From assembly GCF_005144885.1 (NCBI RefSeq), contig NZ_CP039690.1, forward strand, positions 1,798,001 through 1,862,000: a stretch of DNA of 64,000 nt. Reading direction: 5' to 3'. The DNA comes from Phreatobacter stygius. GTDB lineage: Bacteria > Pseudomonadota > Alphaproteobacteria > Rhizobiales > Phreatobacteraceae. Both the position numbers and the translations under genes were made by a program. Shown here piece after piece: positions 34,096-43,123 of the stretch (position 1 is its first letter; every line of letters begins with the position of its first letter). The notes under the pieces were generated by a model that did not search any database, was not told the origin of the DNA, and saw nothing but the letters and a program-made list of their open reading frames with translations.

Positions 34096-35175
34096 TCAAT
34101 AGGGGAAAGGCCAGACGCGCAGTTTCTGCTTGGCGATCTGCCACAACCGCGCGAGCCCGTGCGGCTCGACGATCAGGAAGAAGATGATCAGCGCACCCAC
34201 CATGACGTGGGTGAGGTGTTCGGCGAAGGCGCCGGTCAGGGGGATGCCGATCGCCGGCACGCCGAATTTCAGGAGCGTCGGCAGGGTCGAGATGAAGAAC
34301 GAGCCGAGGAACGAGCCGAGCAGGCTGCCGAGCCCGCCAATAATCACCATGAACAGCACATTGAAGCTCTGATTGACATTGAAGGCGTCATTGGCTTCGC
34401 CGCCGCCATACCAGAGGAACATCATGCAGGCGCCGGCGACGCCGCAGTAGAAGGACGATACGGCAAAGGCCAGCAGCTTGGTCGGCAGCAGCTTGATGCC
34501 CATCAGCTCGGCTGCGATATCCATGTCGCGCACCGCCATCCAGGACCGCCCGATGCGTCCATGGACCAGGTTGGAGGCGAGCCAGGTCAAGGCCACGACG
34601 ATGGTCAGCAGCACCAGGTAGCGCATCTCCGGCGTCGCCCGCGCGCCCGTTATCGCCACTCCGAACAGGGTGCGTTCCGGCACCTCGATCGCGCCCGAGA
34701 CATTGTAATTGTAGAGCCAGGGGATGCGCACGAAGCACCACTGCAGGAAGAATTGCGCGGCGAGCGTCGCAACCGCCAGGTAGAAACCCTTGATCCTGAG
34801 GCTGGGTATGCCGAAGACCACGCCGATCGCCGCCGAGAAGAAGCCCGAGACGATGATCCAGACGATGATGTTCACGCCCGGAAAGAGCGTCGTCAGCTTG
34901 TAGCAGGCATAGGCGCCGACCCCCATGAAGGCGCCGCTGCCGAGCGAGATCAGGCCGGTATAGCCGGTCAGGATGTTGAGCCCGATGGCGGCCAGCGCAA
35001 ACACCAGGAACGGCACCATCACGCTCATGATGATGAATTCGGAGGCAAACAGCGGGATGGCGATGAAGGCTATGGCCAGGATGACGGCGATGCCAATCCG
35101 ATCCTGCAGGATCGGGAACACCGCCATGTCGGCCTGGTAGGTGGTCTTGTACTGACCGACTTCGCGGTAGAACAC
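34096..35175 (-). CDS. livM: ABC transporter permease (LivM-like)
   Basis: 359 residues, GTG start with GAGGAG 9 bases upstream. About ten membrane helices; the family motif GLNILTGYTGLISLGSGAF and the ATP-binding-subunit contact region GRIGRSWMAVRDMDIAAELMG are present. It encodes one half of the inner-membrane channel with LivH. It starts 13 bases after livH and is followed by the substrate-binding gene. Confidence 0.91.
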   Translation of the reverse strand: MFYREVGQYKTTYQADMAVFPILQDRIGIAVILAIAFIAIPLFASEFIIMSVMVPFLVFALAAIGLNILTGYTGLISLGSGAFMGVGAYACYKLTTLFPGVNIIVWIIVSGFFSAAIGVVFGIPSLRIKGFYLAVATLAAQFFLQWCFVRIPWLYNYNVSGAIEVPERTLFGVAITGARATPEMRYLVLLTIVVALTWLASNLVHGRIGRSWMAVRDMDIAAELMGIKLLPTKLLAFAVSSFYCGVAGACMMFLWYGGGEANDAFNVNQSFNVLFMVIIGGLGSLLGSFLGSFFISTLPTLLKFGVPAIGIPLTGAFAEHLTHVMVGALIIFFLIVEPHGLARLWQIAKQKLRVWPFPY

Positions 35176-35188
35176 GGGGTCGCTCTCC

Positions 35189-36295
35189 TCAAATCCGTTC
35201 GATCAGCTTGTCGCCGAACAGGCCCTGCGGGCGGAACATCAGGAAGGTCAGCGCGATCACATAGGCAAACCAGCTCTCGATGCCGCTGCCGATGAGCGGA
35301 CCCCAGTAGAATTCGCCGATCTTCTCGCCGATGCCGATGATCAGGCCGCCGACAATGGCGCCCGGCACCGAGGTGAAGCCGCCGAGGATCAGCACCGGCA
35401 GGGCCTTCAGCGCGATCGTCTGCAGGCCGAACGAGACGTCCGAGCGGGCGCCCCACATGATGCCGGTGATCAGCGCGACGACGCCGGCGGTGAACCAGAC
35501 GATGATCCAGATCTGGTTGAGGCTGATGCCGACCGACAGCGCCGCCTTGTGGCTGTCGGCCACCGCGCGCAGCGCCCGGCCGATGCGGGTATATTGAAAG
35601 AACAGCGCGAGCGCCGCGATCATCACCGTGGCGACCACGGCTGCCGCGATGTCGAGCATCTGCAGCGAGACCCGGCCGCCGAGGATATTCAGGTCGATGA
35701 CCCCCTTGGGCAGGCCGAGCTGATCGGCGATCATCACCTTCGGGCTGCCGCCGAAGATCGTCTCGCCGAGCCCGATCAGCAGATAGGTCAGTCCGAAGGT
35801 CGCCATGAACAGGATGATGTCCGGCTGGTTGACCAAGGGGCGCAGCACCACGCGCTCGACCGCGACCGCGAGCGCGAACATGACCGCCAGCGCCACCACC
35901 ACCGAAAGATAGGCGGCGATCATGCCGGTGAAGCCGAAGCTGGCGAATTTCTCATAGACCCCGACCAGCGTCAGGCCGGCGAACACGACCATGATGCCCT
36001 GGGCGAAGTTGAACACGCCGGAGGCCTTGAAGATCAGCACGAAGCCGAGCGCGATCAGTGCATAGAGCACGCCGCCGACAAAACCCTCCCAGATCGTCTG
36101 GACGAACAGATCGGGCATCGCGGCCATTTCGACGAAGGGCGCGATCAGGATCTTGTGGAGCAGGCTGCCGGCGGCGATCAGGCCGAGCTGGGCGCCCGCG
36201 GCGATCAGCACGACCACCAGCAGGACGCCGCCCCAGGCCAGCAGGTCCTTGCGGATCGGCAGGCCGGCCTTGGGGGAGATGATTGCGTCAGTCAT
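35189..36295 (-). CDS. livH: ABC transporter permease (LivH-like)
   Basis: 368 residues. After an N-terminal extension with an extra helix (LLVVVLIAAGAQLGLIAAG) comes the LivH core: GGVLYALIALGFVLIFKASG and NFAQGIMVVFAGL, then TRIGRALRAVADSHKAALSVG (coupling helix) and VPGAIVGGLIIGIGEKIGE. The ATG at 36295 lies 10 bases past livG. An extension 32 codons upstream is not supported. Partner of LivM. Confidence 0.91.
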   Translation of the reverse strand: MTDAIISPKAGLPIRKDLLAWGGVLLVVVLIAAGAQLGLIAAGSLLHKILIAPFVEMAAMPDLFVQTIWEGFVGGVLYALIALGFVLIFKASGVFNFAQGIMVVFAGLTLVGVYEKFASFGFTGMIAAYLSVVVALAVMFALAVAVERVVLRPLVNQPDIILFMATFGLTYLLIGLGETIFGGSPKVMIADQLGLPKGVIDLNILGGRVSLQMLDIAAAVVATVMIAALALFFQYTRIGRALRAVADSHKAALSVGISLNQIWIIVWFTAGVVALITGIMWGARSDVSFGLQTIALKALPVLILGGFTSVPGAIVGGLIIGIGEKIGEFYWGPLIGSGIESWFAYVIALTFLMFRPQGLFGDKLIERI

Positions 36296-36305
36296 CGGAC
36301 CCTCC

Positions 36306-37106
36306 TCAATGCGCCACGCCGAGATAGGCGTCGATGACCCGCTGGTCGCCCTTGACGGCGTCGGGCGTGCCGTCGGCGATCTTGCGGCCATATTCGAGCA
36401 CCACCACCCGATCGGACAGGTCCATCACCACTCCCATGTCGTGTTCGATCAGCGCGATGGTCGTGCCGTACTGGTTCGACACGTCGAGGATGAAGCGGCA
36501 CATGTCCTCCTTCTCCTCCAGGTTCATGCCGGCCATCGGCTCGTCCAGCAGCAGCACGTCCGGCTGCATGGCGAGCGCCCGGCCAAGCTCGACCCGCTTC
36601 TGCAGGCCGTAGGGCAATTTGCCGACCGGCACCTTGCGGACGTGCTGGATCTCCAGGAAATCGATGATCTCCTCGACGAATTTGCGGTGTTCGATCTCCT
36701 CGCGCATGGCTGGGCCGTAGCGCCACAATTGCCAGAAGAAATTGGAGTTCATCTTCAGCGTGCGGCCGGCCATGATGTTGTCGAGCGTCGACATGCCCTT
36801 GAACAGCGCGACGTTCTGGAAGGTGCGCGCGATGCCGCCGGAGGCTGCCTCATAGGGCCGCATTTTCGGCCGGGTCTGGCCCTTGAAGGTGATGCGGCCT
36901 TCGGTCGGATAATAGAAACCGTTGATGCAGTTGAGCATCGAGGTCTTGCCGGCGCCGTTCGGGCCGATGATCGCGCGGATCTCGCCCTTCTTGATATCGA
37001 AGGACACGTCGGTCAGCGCCTTGACGCCGCCGAAGGCGAGCGAGACGTTCTCGACGGCCAGGATCACCTCGCCGGCGGCGATGTCGGTTGGCGATGGGCC
37101 CCTCAT
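36306..37106 (-). CDS. livG: ABC transporter ATP-binding protein (LivG-like)
   Basis: 266 residues. Walker A GPNGAGKTSMLNCINGF, LivG-specific IARTFQNVALFKGMS, signature LPYGLQKRVELGRALA and Walker B VLLLDEPMAGMN are all visible. The signature begins PYG in place of SGG, as is common in LivG relatives. The ATG overlaps the stop of the acyl-CoA ligase (ATGA), so the two are coupled translationally, which ties ligase and transporter to one substrate. Confidence 0.92.
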   Translation of the reverse strand: MRGPSPTDIAAGEVILAVENVSLAFGGVKALTDVSFDIKKGEIRAIIGPNGAGKTSMLNCINGFYYPTEGRITFKGQTRPKMRPYEAASGGIARTFQNVALFKGMSTLDNIMAGRTLKMNSNFFWQLWRYGPAMREEIEHRKFVEEIIDFLEIQHVRKVPVGKLPYGLQKRVELGRALAMQPDVLLLDEPMAGMNLEEKEDMCRFILDVSNQYGTTIALIEHDMGVVMDLSDRVVVLEYGRKIADGTPDAVKGDQRVIDAYLGVAH

Positions 37107-39097
37107 TCCGCGGCCTCCTGAAAGGGTACAGGTCTTACGGCGTGGAGCTCCATGTCGATCACCGCGACATCGCCCTGGATCACGCCCTTGCGGCCGTCCT
37201 CGAAGGTCACCTCGGTGCGGATATGGGCGCGCTTGGAGCCGTCATAGAGGCCGGTCACCAGCGACTGGTAGCGCTCCGCGATGAAACCGCGGCGCACCTT
37301 CTGGGTGCGGGTCAATTCGCCGTCGTCGGCATCGAGTTCCTTGTGCAGGATCAGGAAGCGCTTGATCTGGGCGCCGGCCATCAGCGGCTCGTCGGCGAGC
37401 GACCGGTTCACCTCGTCGACGTGCCTGGCCAGCATCGTGATGACATCCGGGTGGCCGGCCAGTTCCTGGTAGGAGGCATAGGAGACATTGTGCCGCTCGG
37501 CCCAGGAGCCGACCGCGGTCAGGTCGATGTTGAGGAAGGCGGTGACGAAGTCGCGATCCTGGCCGAAGGCGACGGCCTCCTTGATATTGGGATAGAATTT
37601 CAGCTTGTTCTCGATATATTTCGGCGCGAACAGGGCGCCGGACTTCAGCTTGCCGACGTCCTTGGCGCGATCGATGATCCTGAGATGGCCGGTCTTGGCA
37701 TCGAAGAAGCCGGCATCGCCGCTCCTTACCCAGCCATCGGGCGTCTTGGTCTCGGCGGTCTTGGCCGGGTCCTTGAAATAGCCCTGGAACACGCCGGGCG
37801 AGCGGAACAGCACCTCGCCATTGTCGTCGATCTTGATCTCGACATCGATGTTCGGCTTGCCGACCGTGTCGGCATAGATCTCGCCGTCGGGCTGGGCGCT
37901 GATATAGACGCTGGCTTCGGTCTGGCCGTAGAGCTGCTTCAGGTTGATGCCGAGCGAGCGGAAGAACCGGAAGATTTCCGGGCCGATCGCCTCGCCGGCG
38001 GTATAGGCGACCCGGATCTTGCTGAGGCCGAAGCGGTTCTTCAGCGGCTCGTAGACCAGGAAGCGGCCGAGCGCATAGTTCAGCCGCGCGCCGAGCGGCA
38101 CGCTCTCGCGGTTGAGGATCTTCTCGCCCCATTGCTTGGCGACGCTGAGATAATAATGGAACATCCGCCGCTTGAGCGCGCTGGCATCCTCCATGCGCAC
38201 CATGGTCTGGGTCAGCAGCGTCTCGTAGACCCGCGGCGGCGCGAAGGCATAGGACGTGCCGACCTCGCGGCGGTCCTCGGTCACCGTATCGGCGTTTTCG
38301 GGACAATTGACGCAGAAGCCCGCCACATAGGACTGGGCGTAGGAGAAGATGTTGTCACCGACCCAGGCCAGCGGCAGATAGGCGATGACCTCCTCGGTCT
38401 CGTCCAGCTTGTCGAACAGATTGCCGTTGCGCGCGGAGATGATGACGTTGTCATTGCTCAGCATCACGCCCTTGGGCTTGCCGGTGGTGCCCGACGTGTA
38501 GAGCATGATGGCGAGATCGGAGCCCTTGGCATCGGCGATCGAGGCGTCGAGCGCGGCCGTCTTGGCCGGGTCCTTGCCCACCGCCCGGCCGATCGCCTGG
38601 ACCTGCTCGAACGAATGCAGCCGCGAATGGTCGTAATCGCGCAAGCCCCGATGCTCGTCATAGATGATGTGGGTCAGCTTCGGCAGGCGGTCGGACACCG
38701 ACAGGACCTTGTCGACCTGCTCCTGGTCCTCGACGATGGCGATGGTCGTCTCGGCATGTTCGAGCACATAGACCATCTCCTCGGCGACCGAGTCGGAATA
38801 GACCGGCACCGGCACGCCGCCCCAGGACTGGATGGCCGCCATCGACCAGTAGAGCCTCGGCCGGTTGCGGCCGACGATGGCGACCTTGTCGCCGCTGTTG
38901 AGGCCAAGCTCGCGCAGGCCCAGCGCGAAAGCGTGCACCTCCCGGTGAACCTCCGCCCAGGTCCAGCTGTGCCAGATACCGAGATCCTTGTGGCGCATGG
39001 CCGGACGCGTCGCAAACCGCGTCGCGTTCAAGGCCAGCAGCTTCGGAAACGTATCGCCCGCGCCGGAAACGGCGCGCGCGTCGGCGTGGTTTGCCAC
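37103..39097 (-). CDS. AMP-forming acyl-CoA synthetase (long-chain-type)
   Basis: 664 residues from a GTG start preceded by AGGGAGGA 8 bases upstream; 40 further upstream codons are open but not needed. The adenylation-domain core motif is YTSGTTGKPKGVML, with LKQLYGQTEAS and GWVRSGDAGFFD further on, then the hinge/C-terminal KSGALFAPKYIENKL. It activates a carboxylic acid with ATP and CoA. Coupling to livG by ATGA and to a five-component ABC importer suggests uptake with activation of the same acid. Length and motifs fit the FAA1/long-chain class, but an aromatic or branched substrate is possible. Confidence 0.88.
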   Translation of the reverse strand: MANHADARAVSGAGDTFPKLLALNATRFATRPAMRHKDLGIWHSWTWAEVHREVHAFALGLRELGLNSGDKVAIVGRNRPRLYWSMAAIQSWGGVPVPVYSDSVAEEMVYVLEHAETTIAIVEDQEQVDKVLSVSDRLPKLTHIIYDEHRGLRDYDHSRLHSFEQVQAIGRAVGKDPAKTAALDASIADAKGSDLAIMLYTSGTTGKPKGVMLSNDNVIISARNGNLFDKLDETEEVIAYLPLAWVGDNIFSYAQSYVAGFCVNCPENADTVTEDRREVGTSYAFAPPRVYETLLTQTMVRMEDASALKRRMFHYYLSVAKQWGEKILNRESVPLGARLNYALGRFLVYEPLKNRFGLSKIRVAYTAGEAIGPEIFRFFRSLGINLKQLYGQTEASVYISAQPDGEIYADTVGKPNIDVEIKIDDNGEVLFRSPGVFQGYFKDPAKTAETKTPDGWVRSGDAGFFDAKTGHLRIIDRAKDVGKLKSGALFAPKYIENKLKFYPNIKEAVAFGQDRDFVTAFLNIDLTAVGSWAERHNVSYASYQELAGHPDVITMLARHVDEVNRSLADEPLMAGAQIKRFLILHKELDADDGELTRTQKVRRGFIAERYQSLVTGLYDGSKRAHIRTEVTFEDGRKGVIQGDVAVIDMELHAVRPVPFQEAAE

Positions 39098-39161
39098 GAC
39101 CGGCGTCCTCCCTGGTTTTCCTGGCGGCGCAGCGAGGCCACACCACCCATCCCTCTGACCG

Positions 39162-39177
39162 ACCCGGTTTTCCGGGT
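39162..39177. other. Small hairpin in the divergent ligase/AraC region
   Basis: ACCCGG-TTTT-CCGGGT is a perfect 6-bp stem-loop 65 bases upstream of the ligase GTG start, in the 292-base gap between the divergent ligase and araC-like genes. It may lie in the ligase leader. Nothing else marks it as functional. Confidence 0.3.
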
Positions 39178-39346
39178 TCATGGCGACCGCTCGCGCAGCC
39201 GCGTTCCGTCTCGTCAAGACGACCTGCCTGGATAGTTGAACGCGCGGTCGGCGAAATCAAGAGGTCGAAAGGAGGAGGCCAAATCAGCCGGAAGTCGTAG
39301 GCACGTCGGCCGTCGCCTGCGGCGAGCCTGCCGGCCTGCGCCGACG

Positions 39347-39365
39347 ATGCCGATTTCGTTCAAGA
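39347..39365. promoter_or_regulatory. 19-bp repeat, copy 1, upstream of the AraC-type regulator
   Basis: ATGCCGATTTCGTTCAAGA, identical to a copy 32 bases before azlC. This copy ends 24 bases before the regulator's ATG. Shared, exact and close to both starts, it is the probable binding site of the regulator. Confidence 0.6.
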
Positions 39366-39389
39366 CCGGGCCGGCGCGCGTGGTAAAGC

Positions 39390-40262
39390 ATGGCCATGGA
39401 TGGGCCGATCACCCAAGCGCAAGCGCTCGGCACCCTGCCGCTTGGCCAGGGCGAGGCGGCGCGCTTTTTCGCAGCCAGCCGCTTCGGCGGCATCGATTGC
39501 CTCAGCGCCACCTTCGTCAGCCACGCCTACGCCCTGCACAGCCACGAAACCTATGCCATCGGCAGTGTCCTGGCCGGTTGCGAGGTCTGGAACGCCCGTG
39601 GCCGCCGGCACCATGCCGGCCCGGGCGACCTGGTGTTCAATCATCCGCTCGACGTTCATGACGGCGCGCCGCTGGACGGCGGCTATTCCTACCGCATGAC
39701 CTATCCGGGCCTGGATTTCATTCGGCTGGTGGCCGGCTCGATCGCCGGCCGGGTCGTCACCGAGACGCCGTTCTTCCCCGAACCGGTCGTCCGTGACCCG
39801 GAAGGCGCCCGGTTGTTCACCGCGGCCCATGCCGCGCTCGAAGAAAATCATGACGGATTGGCCGGCGAAGAACTGCTGCTGCGTGCCTTTGGCCGCATGC
39901 TGGTGCTGCATGCCGGCCTCGGCGAAGCGGCGATCGGCCGCGAGGCCGGCCCGGTCGCCCGGGTGCGCTCGCTGATCGAGGCGCGTTATGGCGAGGATCT
40001 CAGGTTGGACGACCTCGCCGCAACCGCCGGCCTGTCGACCCATCACCTGATCCGCGCCTTCCGCCGCGAAATCGGCCTGACCCCGCACGCCTATGTCATC
40101 GACGTCCGCGTCCGTCGCGCCCAGGACAGCCTGAAGAGCGGCAGCGCACTGGCCGAAACGGCGGCCGCGGTCGGTTTTGCCGACCAGGCCCACCTGACCC
40201 GCGCCTTCAAGGCCCGGCTTGGGGTGACGCCGGGCGCCTATCGGCGCGCCGTCGCCGGCTGA
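39390..40262 (+). CDS. AraC family transcriptional regulator
   Basis: 290 residues. The N-terminal cupin sensor domain (about 25-120) includes LHSHETYAIGSVLAG and GPGDLVFNHPLDVHDGAP. The C-terminal double helix-turn-helix domain (about 185-288) has LDDLAATAGLSTHHLIRAF and ETAAAVGFADQAHLTRAFK. Start ATG at 39390; another ATG two codons on is possible. It precedes azlCD by 66 bases on the same strand, and an identical 19-mer lies ahead of both units, which suggests autoregulation and control of azlCD. Confidence 0.9.
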   Translation: MAMDGPITQAQALGTLPLGQGEAARFFAASRFGGIDCLSATFVSHAYALHSHETYAIGSVLAGCEVWNARGRRHHAGPGDLVFNHPLDVHDGAPLDGGYSYRMTYPGLDFIRLVAGSIAGRVVTETPFFPEPVVRDPEGARLFTAAHAALEENHDGLAGEELLLRAFGRMLVLHAGLGEAAIGREAGPVARVRSLIEARYGEDLRLDDLAATAGLSTHHLIRAFRREIGLTPHAYVIDVRVRRAQDSLKSGSALAETAAAVGFADQAHLTRAFKARLGVTPGAYRRAVAG

Positions 40263-40278
40263 CCGTTTCGACATCGCC

Positions 40279-40297
40279 ATGCCGATTTCGTTCAAGA
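40279..40297. promoter_or_regulatory. 19-bp repeat, copy 2, upstream of azlC
   Basis: Exact second copy of ATGCCGATTTCGTTCAAGA, 17 bases after the regulator stop and 31 bases before the azlC ATG, same orientation as copy 1. Confidence 0.6.
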
Positions 40298-40310
40298 GCC
40301 TGCGGCGCCC

Positions 40311-40329
40311 TTGCGCCAAGCTGGCGCAA
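40311..40329. promoter_or_regulatory. Perfect inverted repeat overlapping the azlC start
   Basis: TTGCGCCA-AGC-TGGCGCAA: 8-bp arms, 3-base centre; the last base is the A of the azlC ATG. In RNA it would form a hairpin occupying the ribosome-binding region; in DNA it could be an operator. Confidence 0.45.
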
Positions 40330-41060
40330 TGACCGACATGCCGGCCGCGCCGCTCTCCACGCCCCTGTCCGAATTCCGTGATGGCATTGCCGACCTGTGG
40401 CCCGCCATGGTCGCGGCGGCCCCGATCGGCCTGCTCTATGGCGCGATCGCCACCACCAAGGGCCTGTCGCCGATCGAGGTCGCGCTGTCATCGGCGCTGA
40501 TCTTCGCCGGCGGCGCTCAACTGGCGGCGATCGAATTGTGGACGGTGCCGGTGCCGGTCGCGGCGCTGGTGGTCTCGACGCTGCTGATCAATGCCCGCTA
40601 TCTGCTGATGAGCGCGTCGCTGGCGCCGAAGGTGGCGCGATTGCCGCTCATCGGCCGGCTCTTCGGCTTCCATGTGCTGGCCGACGAGAACTGGGCGCTG
40701 GCCGAGCGCCGCGCCGCCCGGCAGCCGATTACCGCGGCCTATTTTTTCGGCATGGGCGCGGCCTTCTGGGTCAATTGGGTGGCCTGGTCCTATGCCGGAA
40801 CCATCCTTGGCCCCCTGCTCGGCGATCCCCGGCGGTTCGGCGCCGACTTTGCCTTCACCGCCATCTTCATCGGACTGATCGTCGGTTTCGTCACCGGTCC
40901 GCGGACCGGTCTGGTGGTGGTGGTCAGCGCGCTCGCCGCGACCGGCGCCTTTGTCGCCTTCGGTTCGCCCTGGCACGTGCTGGTCGGCGCCCTTGCCGGC
41001 ATGGCCGCGGCCGTCCTGGCCTATCGCGACGACGCCGCGCCGAAAGGCGAGACCGCATGA
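40329..41060 (+). CDS. azlC: AzlC family ABC-independent amino-acid exporter, large subunit
   Basis: 243 residues, multi-pass membrane protein. The family opening is FRDGIADLWPAMVAAAPIGL, followed by SSALIFAGGAQLAAIELW and LLINARYLLMSASLAP. AzlC with AzlD exports branched-chain amino acids and analogues across the inner membrane. The ATG in MTDMPAAP was taken; an in-frame TTG six codons earlier starts inside the inverted repeat. Overlaps azlD by ATGA (41057-41060). Confidence 0.92.
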   Translation: MTDMPAAPLSTPLSEFRDGIADLWPAMVAAAPIGLLYGAIATTKGLSPIEVALSSALIFAGGAQLAAIELWTVPVPVAALVVSTLLINARYLLMSASLAPKVARLPLIGRLFGFHVLADENWALAERRAARQPITAAYFFGMGAAFWVNWVAWSYAGTILGPLLGDPRRFGADFAFTAIFIGLIVGFVTGPRTGLVVVVSALAATGAFVAFGSPWHVLVGALAGMAAAVLAYRDDAAPKGETA

Positions 41061-41362
41061 CGCTCGACACGATGACCCTGATCGCCATTTTTGGCATGGC
41101 CGCGGTGACCTATGCCTGCCGCGTCACCGGATTGCTGATCGCCGGCCGCTTTGCCTTTGCCGGCCGCGCCAAGGCGGCGGTCGATGCCATTCCGCCGGCC
41201 GTGCTCACCGCCGTGATCGCGCCGACGCTGCTGGCCACCGGCTGGGCCGAGACCTGTGCCGGTGCGATCACCATCCTGGCCGCCACCCGGCTGCCGCTGA
41301 TCGCCACCATCGCGACCGGCGTCGTCACCGTCGTGGTGCTGCGGGCGCTGCTGGGCGGCTGA
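41057..41362 (+). CDS. azlD: AzlD family branched-chain amino-acid exporter, small subunit
   Basis: 101 residues, about four membrane helices: TLIAIFGMAAVTYACRVTGLL, then IPPAVLTAVIAPTLLAT and VVTVVVLRALLGG. These match AzlD. ATGA overlap with azlC couples the two subunits. Its 3' end overlaps the convergent lipoprotein gene by 38 bases. Confidence 0.9.
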   Translation: MTLDTMTLIAIFGMAAVTYACRVTGLLIAGRFAFAGRAKAAVDAIPPAVLTAVIAPTLLATGWAETCAGAITILAATRLPLIATIATGVVTVVVLRALLGG

Positions 41363-42047
41363 GTGCGCTTGCGTCCGGACCGGGTCTGCGCCCTTCCGCG
41401 GCCGCCTCGTCGATCCAGCCGATGATCTCGTCGTGCAGGCGGCGATCCTTGTCGATGGTCAGGTGATTGACGCCGCCGCGATCGCGCAGGTCCTCGTTGA
41501 CGAACCGGCCGGTGAAGCCCGGGCCGCGGCTGAGCGGCACGGCCCAGCCATTGTTCGACTGGAACAGATTGACCAGCCGGCGGGTACCGCCATGCACCTC
41601 CTGCCGTGACACCGGATCGAAGGTGACCACCAGCGCCAGCGGGGCCAGGCCCTCGCGCGCCACCCGGTTGGCGATCCGGACCGCCGCGTCGGCACCGAGC
41701 GAATGGCCGATCACCACGATCTGCTCGCCCGGATCGGCGCGCCGCCGCTGCACGATCTCGGCCGCCACCGCCTCCCAGCTGGCGACCCCCATGGTGCGCG
41801 CCGCATAACCCTTGCGGCGCAGCTTGCCGCCGAGATTGTCGATCCCCAGCGAAAACACGTCGAACAGGCCGCGGAACAGATAGACCCGGACCGGCGCCGC
41901 CGGCGCGACCGCCGGTTGCGGCTGACCACGGCCGGCCATCTGAGCCGGCGCCGCCGCCTCACCGGCCGGCTCCAGGGTCTGGCAGCCGGCAAGGCCGAGG
42001 CCGAGGCCGCAGCAGAGCGCCACAACCAGCGGCGGATACAATCTCAT
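41325..42047 (-). CDS. Alpha/beta-hydrolase-like lipoprotein
   Basis: 240 residues. The signal peptide ends in lipobox LAGC (residues 19-22: GLGLAGCQT), so the protein is probably anchored to the membrane. The nucleophile elbow is GHSLGAD around residue 115, with a likely catalytic Asp in VVTFDPVS and His in GVNHLTID. The natural substrate is unknown; ester or lipid hydrolysis is inferred. It converges on azlD with overlapping 3' ends. Confidence 0.75.
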   Translation of the reverse strand: MRLYPPLVVALCCGLGLGLAGCQTLEPAGEAAAPAQMAGRGQPQPAVAPAAPVRVYLFRGLFDVFSLGIDNLGGKLRRKGYAARTMGVASWEAVAAEIVQRRRADPGEQIVVIGHSLGADAAVRIANRVAREGLAPLALVVTFDPVSRQEVHGGTRRLVNLFQSNNGWAVPLSRGPGFTGRFVNEDLRDRGGVNHLTIDKDRRLHDEIIGWIDEAAAEGRRPGPDASALSRPAAPAAPRR

Positions 42048-42124
42048 TTCATCCCTGCCCGGCAGATCCGATCGACGCGGTTGCCGATTAGCCCAGGACC
42101 ACTGAACAGGAGGTGAACCGCGCC

Positions 42125-43123
42125 TCAGGCGACGCCGGCGCGCAGCAGGTCGTGCACGTGCAGGATGCCGATGGGCTTGCCGGCCTCGACCGCGAACAGG
42201 GCGGTGATCTTGGTGCGGTTGAGCAGGTCGATGACTTCGCTGGCGAACTGGTCCGGCCGCACGGTCTTGGGCGCCGGGGTCATCACCTCGTCGACCGGCA
42301 AGGCCAGGAGATCGGCTTGCATGTGCCGGCGCAGGTCGCCGTCGGTAACGATGCCGACAAGCTTGCCGTCCTGATCGACCACGCCGCAGCAGCCGAAGCC
42401 CTTGGTGGTCATTTCCAGGATCACCTCGGTCATCGGCGCGCCGAGGCGGCTGAGCGGCAGCGCCTCGCCGTCATGCATGACGTCGCGGACCTGGGTCAGC
42501 ACGGCGCCGAGCTTGCCGCCGGGATGGAAGGTGCGGAAATCGGCGGCGGTGAAACCGCGCTCTTCGAGCAGGGCCACCGCCAGGGCGTCGCCGATGGCGA
42601 GCTGCATCAGCGTCGAGGTGGTTGGCGCGAGCCCGTTCGGGCAGGCCTCTTCGGCACGCGGCAGGTCGAGGCAGACATCGGCGGCCTTGCCGAGCGCCGA
42701 ATCGCCGACCGAGGTGATCGCCACCAGGCCGACGCCGAACCGGCGCGAAAAGCCGACGAGGTCACGCAGTTCGACCGTCTCGCCGGACCAGGACAAGGCC
42801 AGGATGACGTCATCGGCCGTCACCATGCCGAGATCGCCATGGCTGGCTTCGCCCGGATGGACAAAGAAAGCCGGCGTGCCGGTGGAAGCAAGGGTGGCGG
42901 CGATCTTGCGCCCGACATGGCCGGATTTGCCCATGCCGGTCACGATCACCCGGCCCTTTGCCTTCATCAGCAGCGCGACCGCCGCGGTGAACGGCGCGCC
43001 GAGCCCGTTGGCCAGCGCCTCCTCGAGCGCGACGATGCCGGCCGCTTCCACTGAAAGCGTGCGCAGCGCCGACGCAAGAATGCTGTTGCGGGCCGAGATC
43101 GTGGCCGAGGTCCTGGAGTTCAT
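42125..43123 (-). CDS. kdsD: D-arabinose 5-phosphate isomerase
   Basis: 332 residues: SIS domain at about 40-180 with VIVTGMGKSGHVGRKIAATL, HPGEASHGDLGM and SWSGETVELRDLV, and two CBS domains at about 205-330 (VRDVMHDGE, VIVDGDL-like GIVTDGDLRRHMQ, VDEVMTPAPKTV). KdsD converts ribulose 5-phosphate to arabinose 5-phosphate for Kdo of lipopolysaccharide. The ATG MNSRTSA was chosen; 19 upstream codons are excluded. A capsule-type KpsF role is an alternative, but no capsule genes are present. Confidence 0.92.
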   Translation of the reverse strand: MNSRTSATISARNSILASALRTLSVEAAGIVALEEALANGLGAPFTAAVALLMKAKGRVIVTGMGKSGHVGRKIAATLASTGTPAFFVHPGEASHGDLGMVTADDVILALSWSGETVELRDLVGFSRRFGVGLVAITSVGDSALGKAADVCLDLPRAEEACPNGLAPTTSTLMQLAIGDALAVALLEERGFTAADFRTFHPGGKLGAVLTQVRDVMHDGEALPLSRLGAPMTEVILEMTTKGFGCCGVVDQDGKLVGIVTDGDLRRHMQADLLALPVDEVMTPAPKTVRPDQFASEVIDLLNRTKITALFAVEAGKPIGILHVHDLLRAGVA

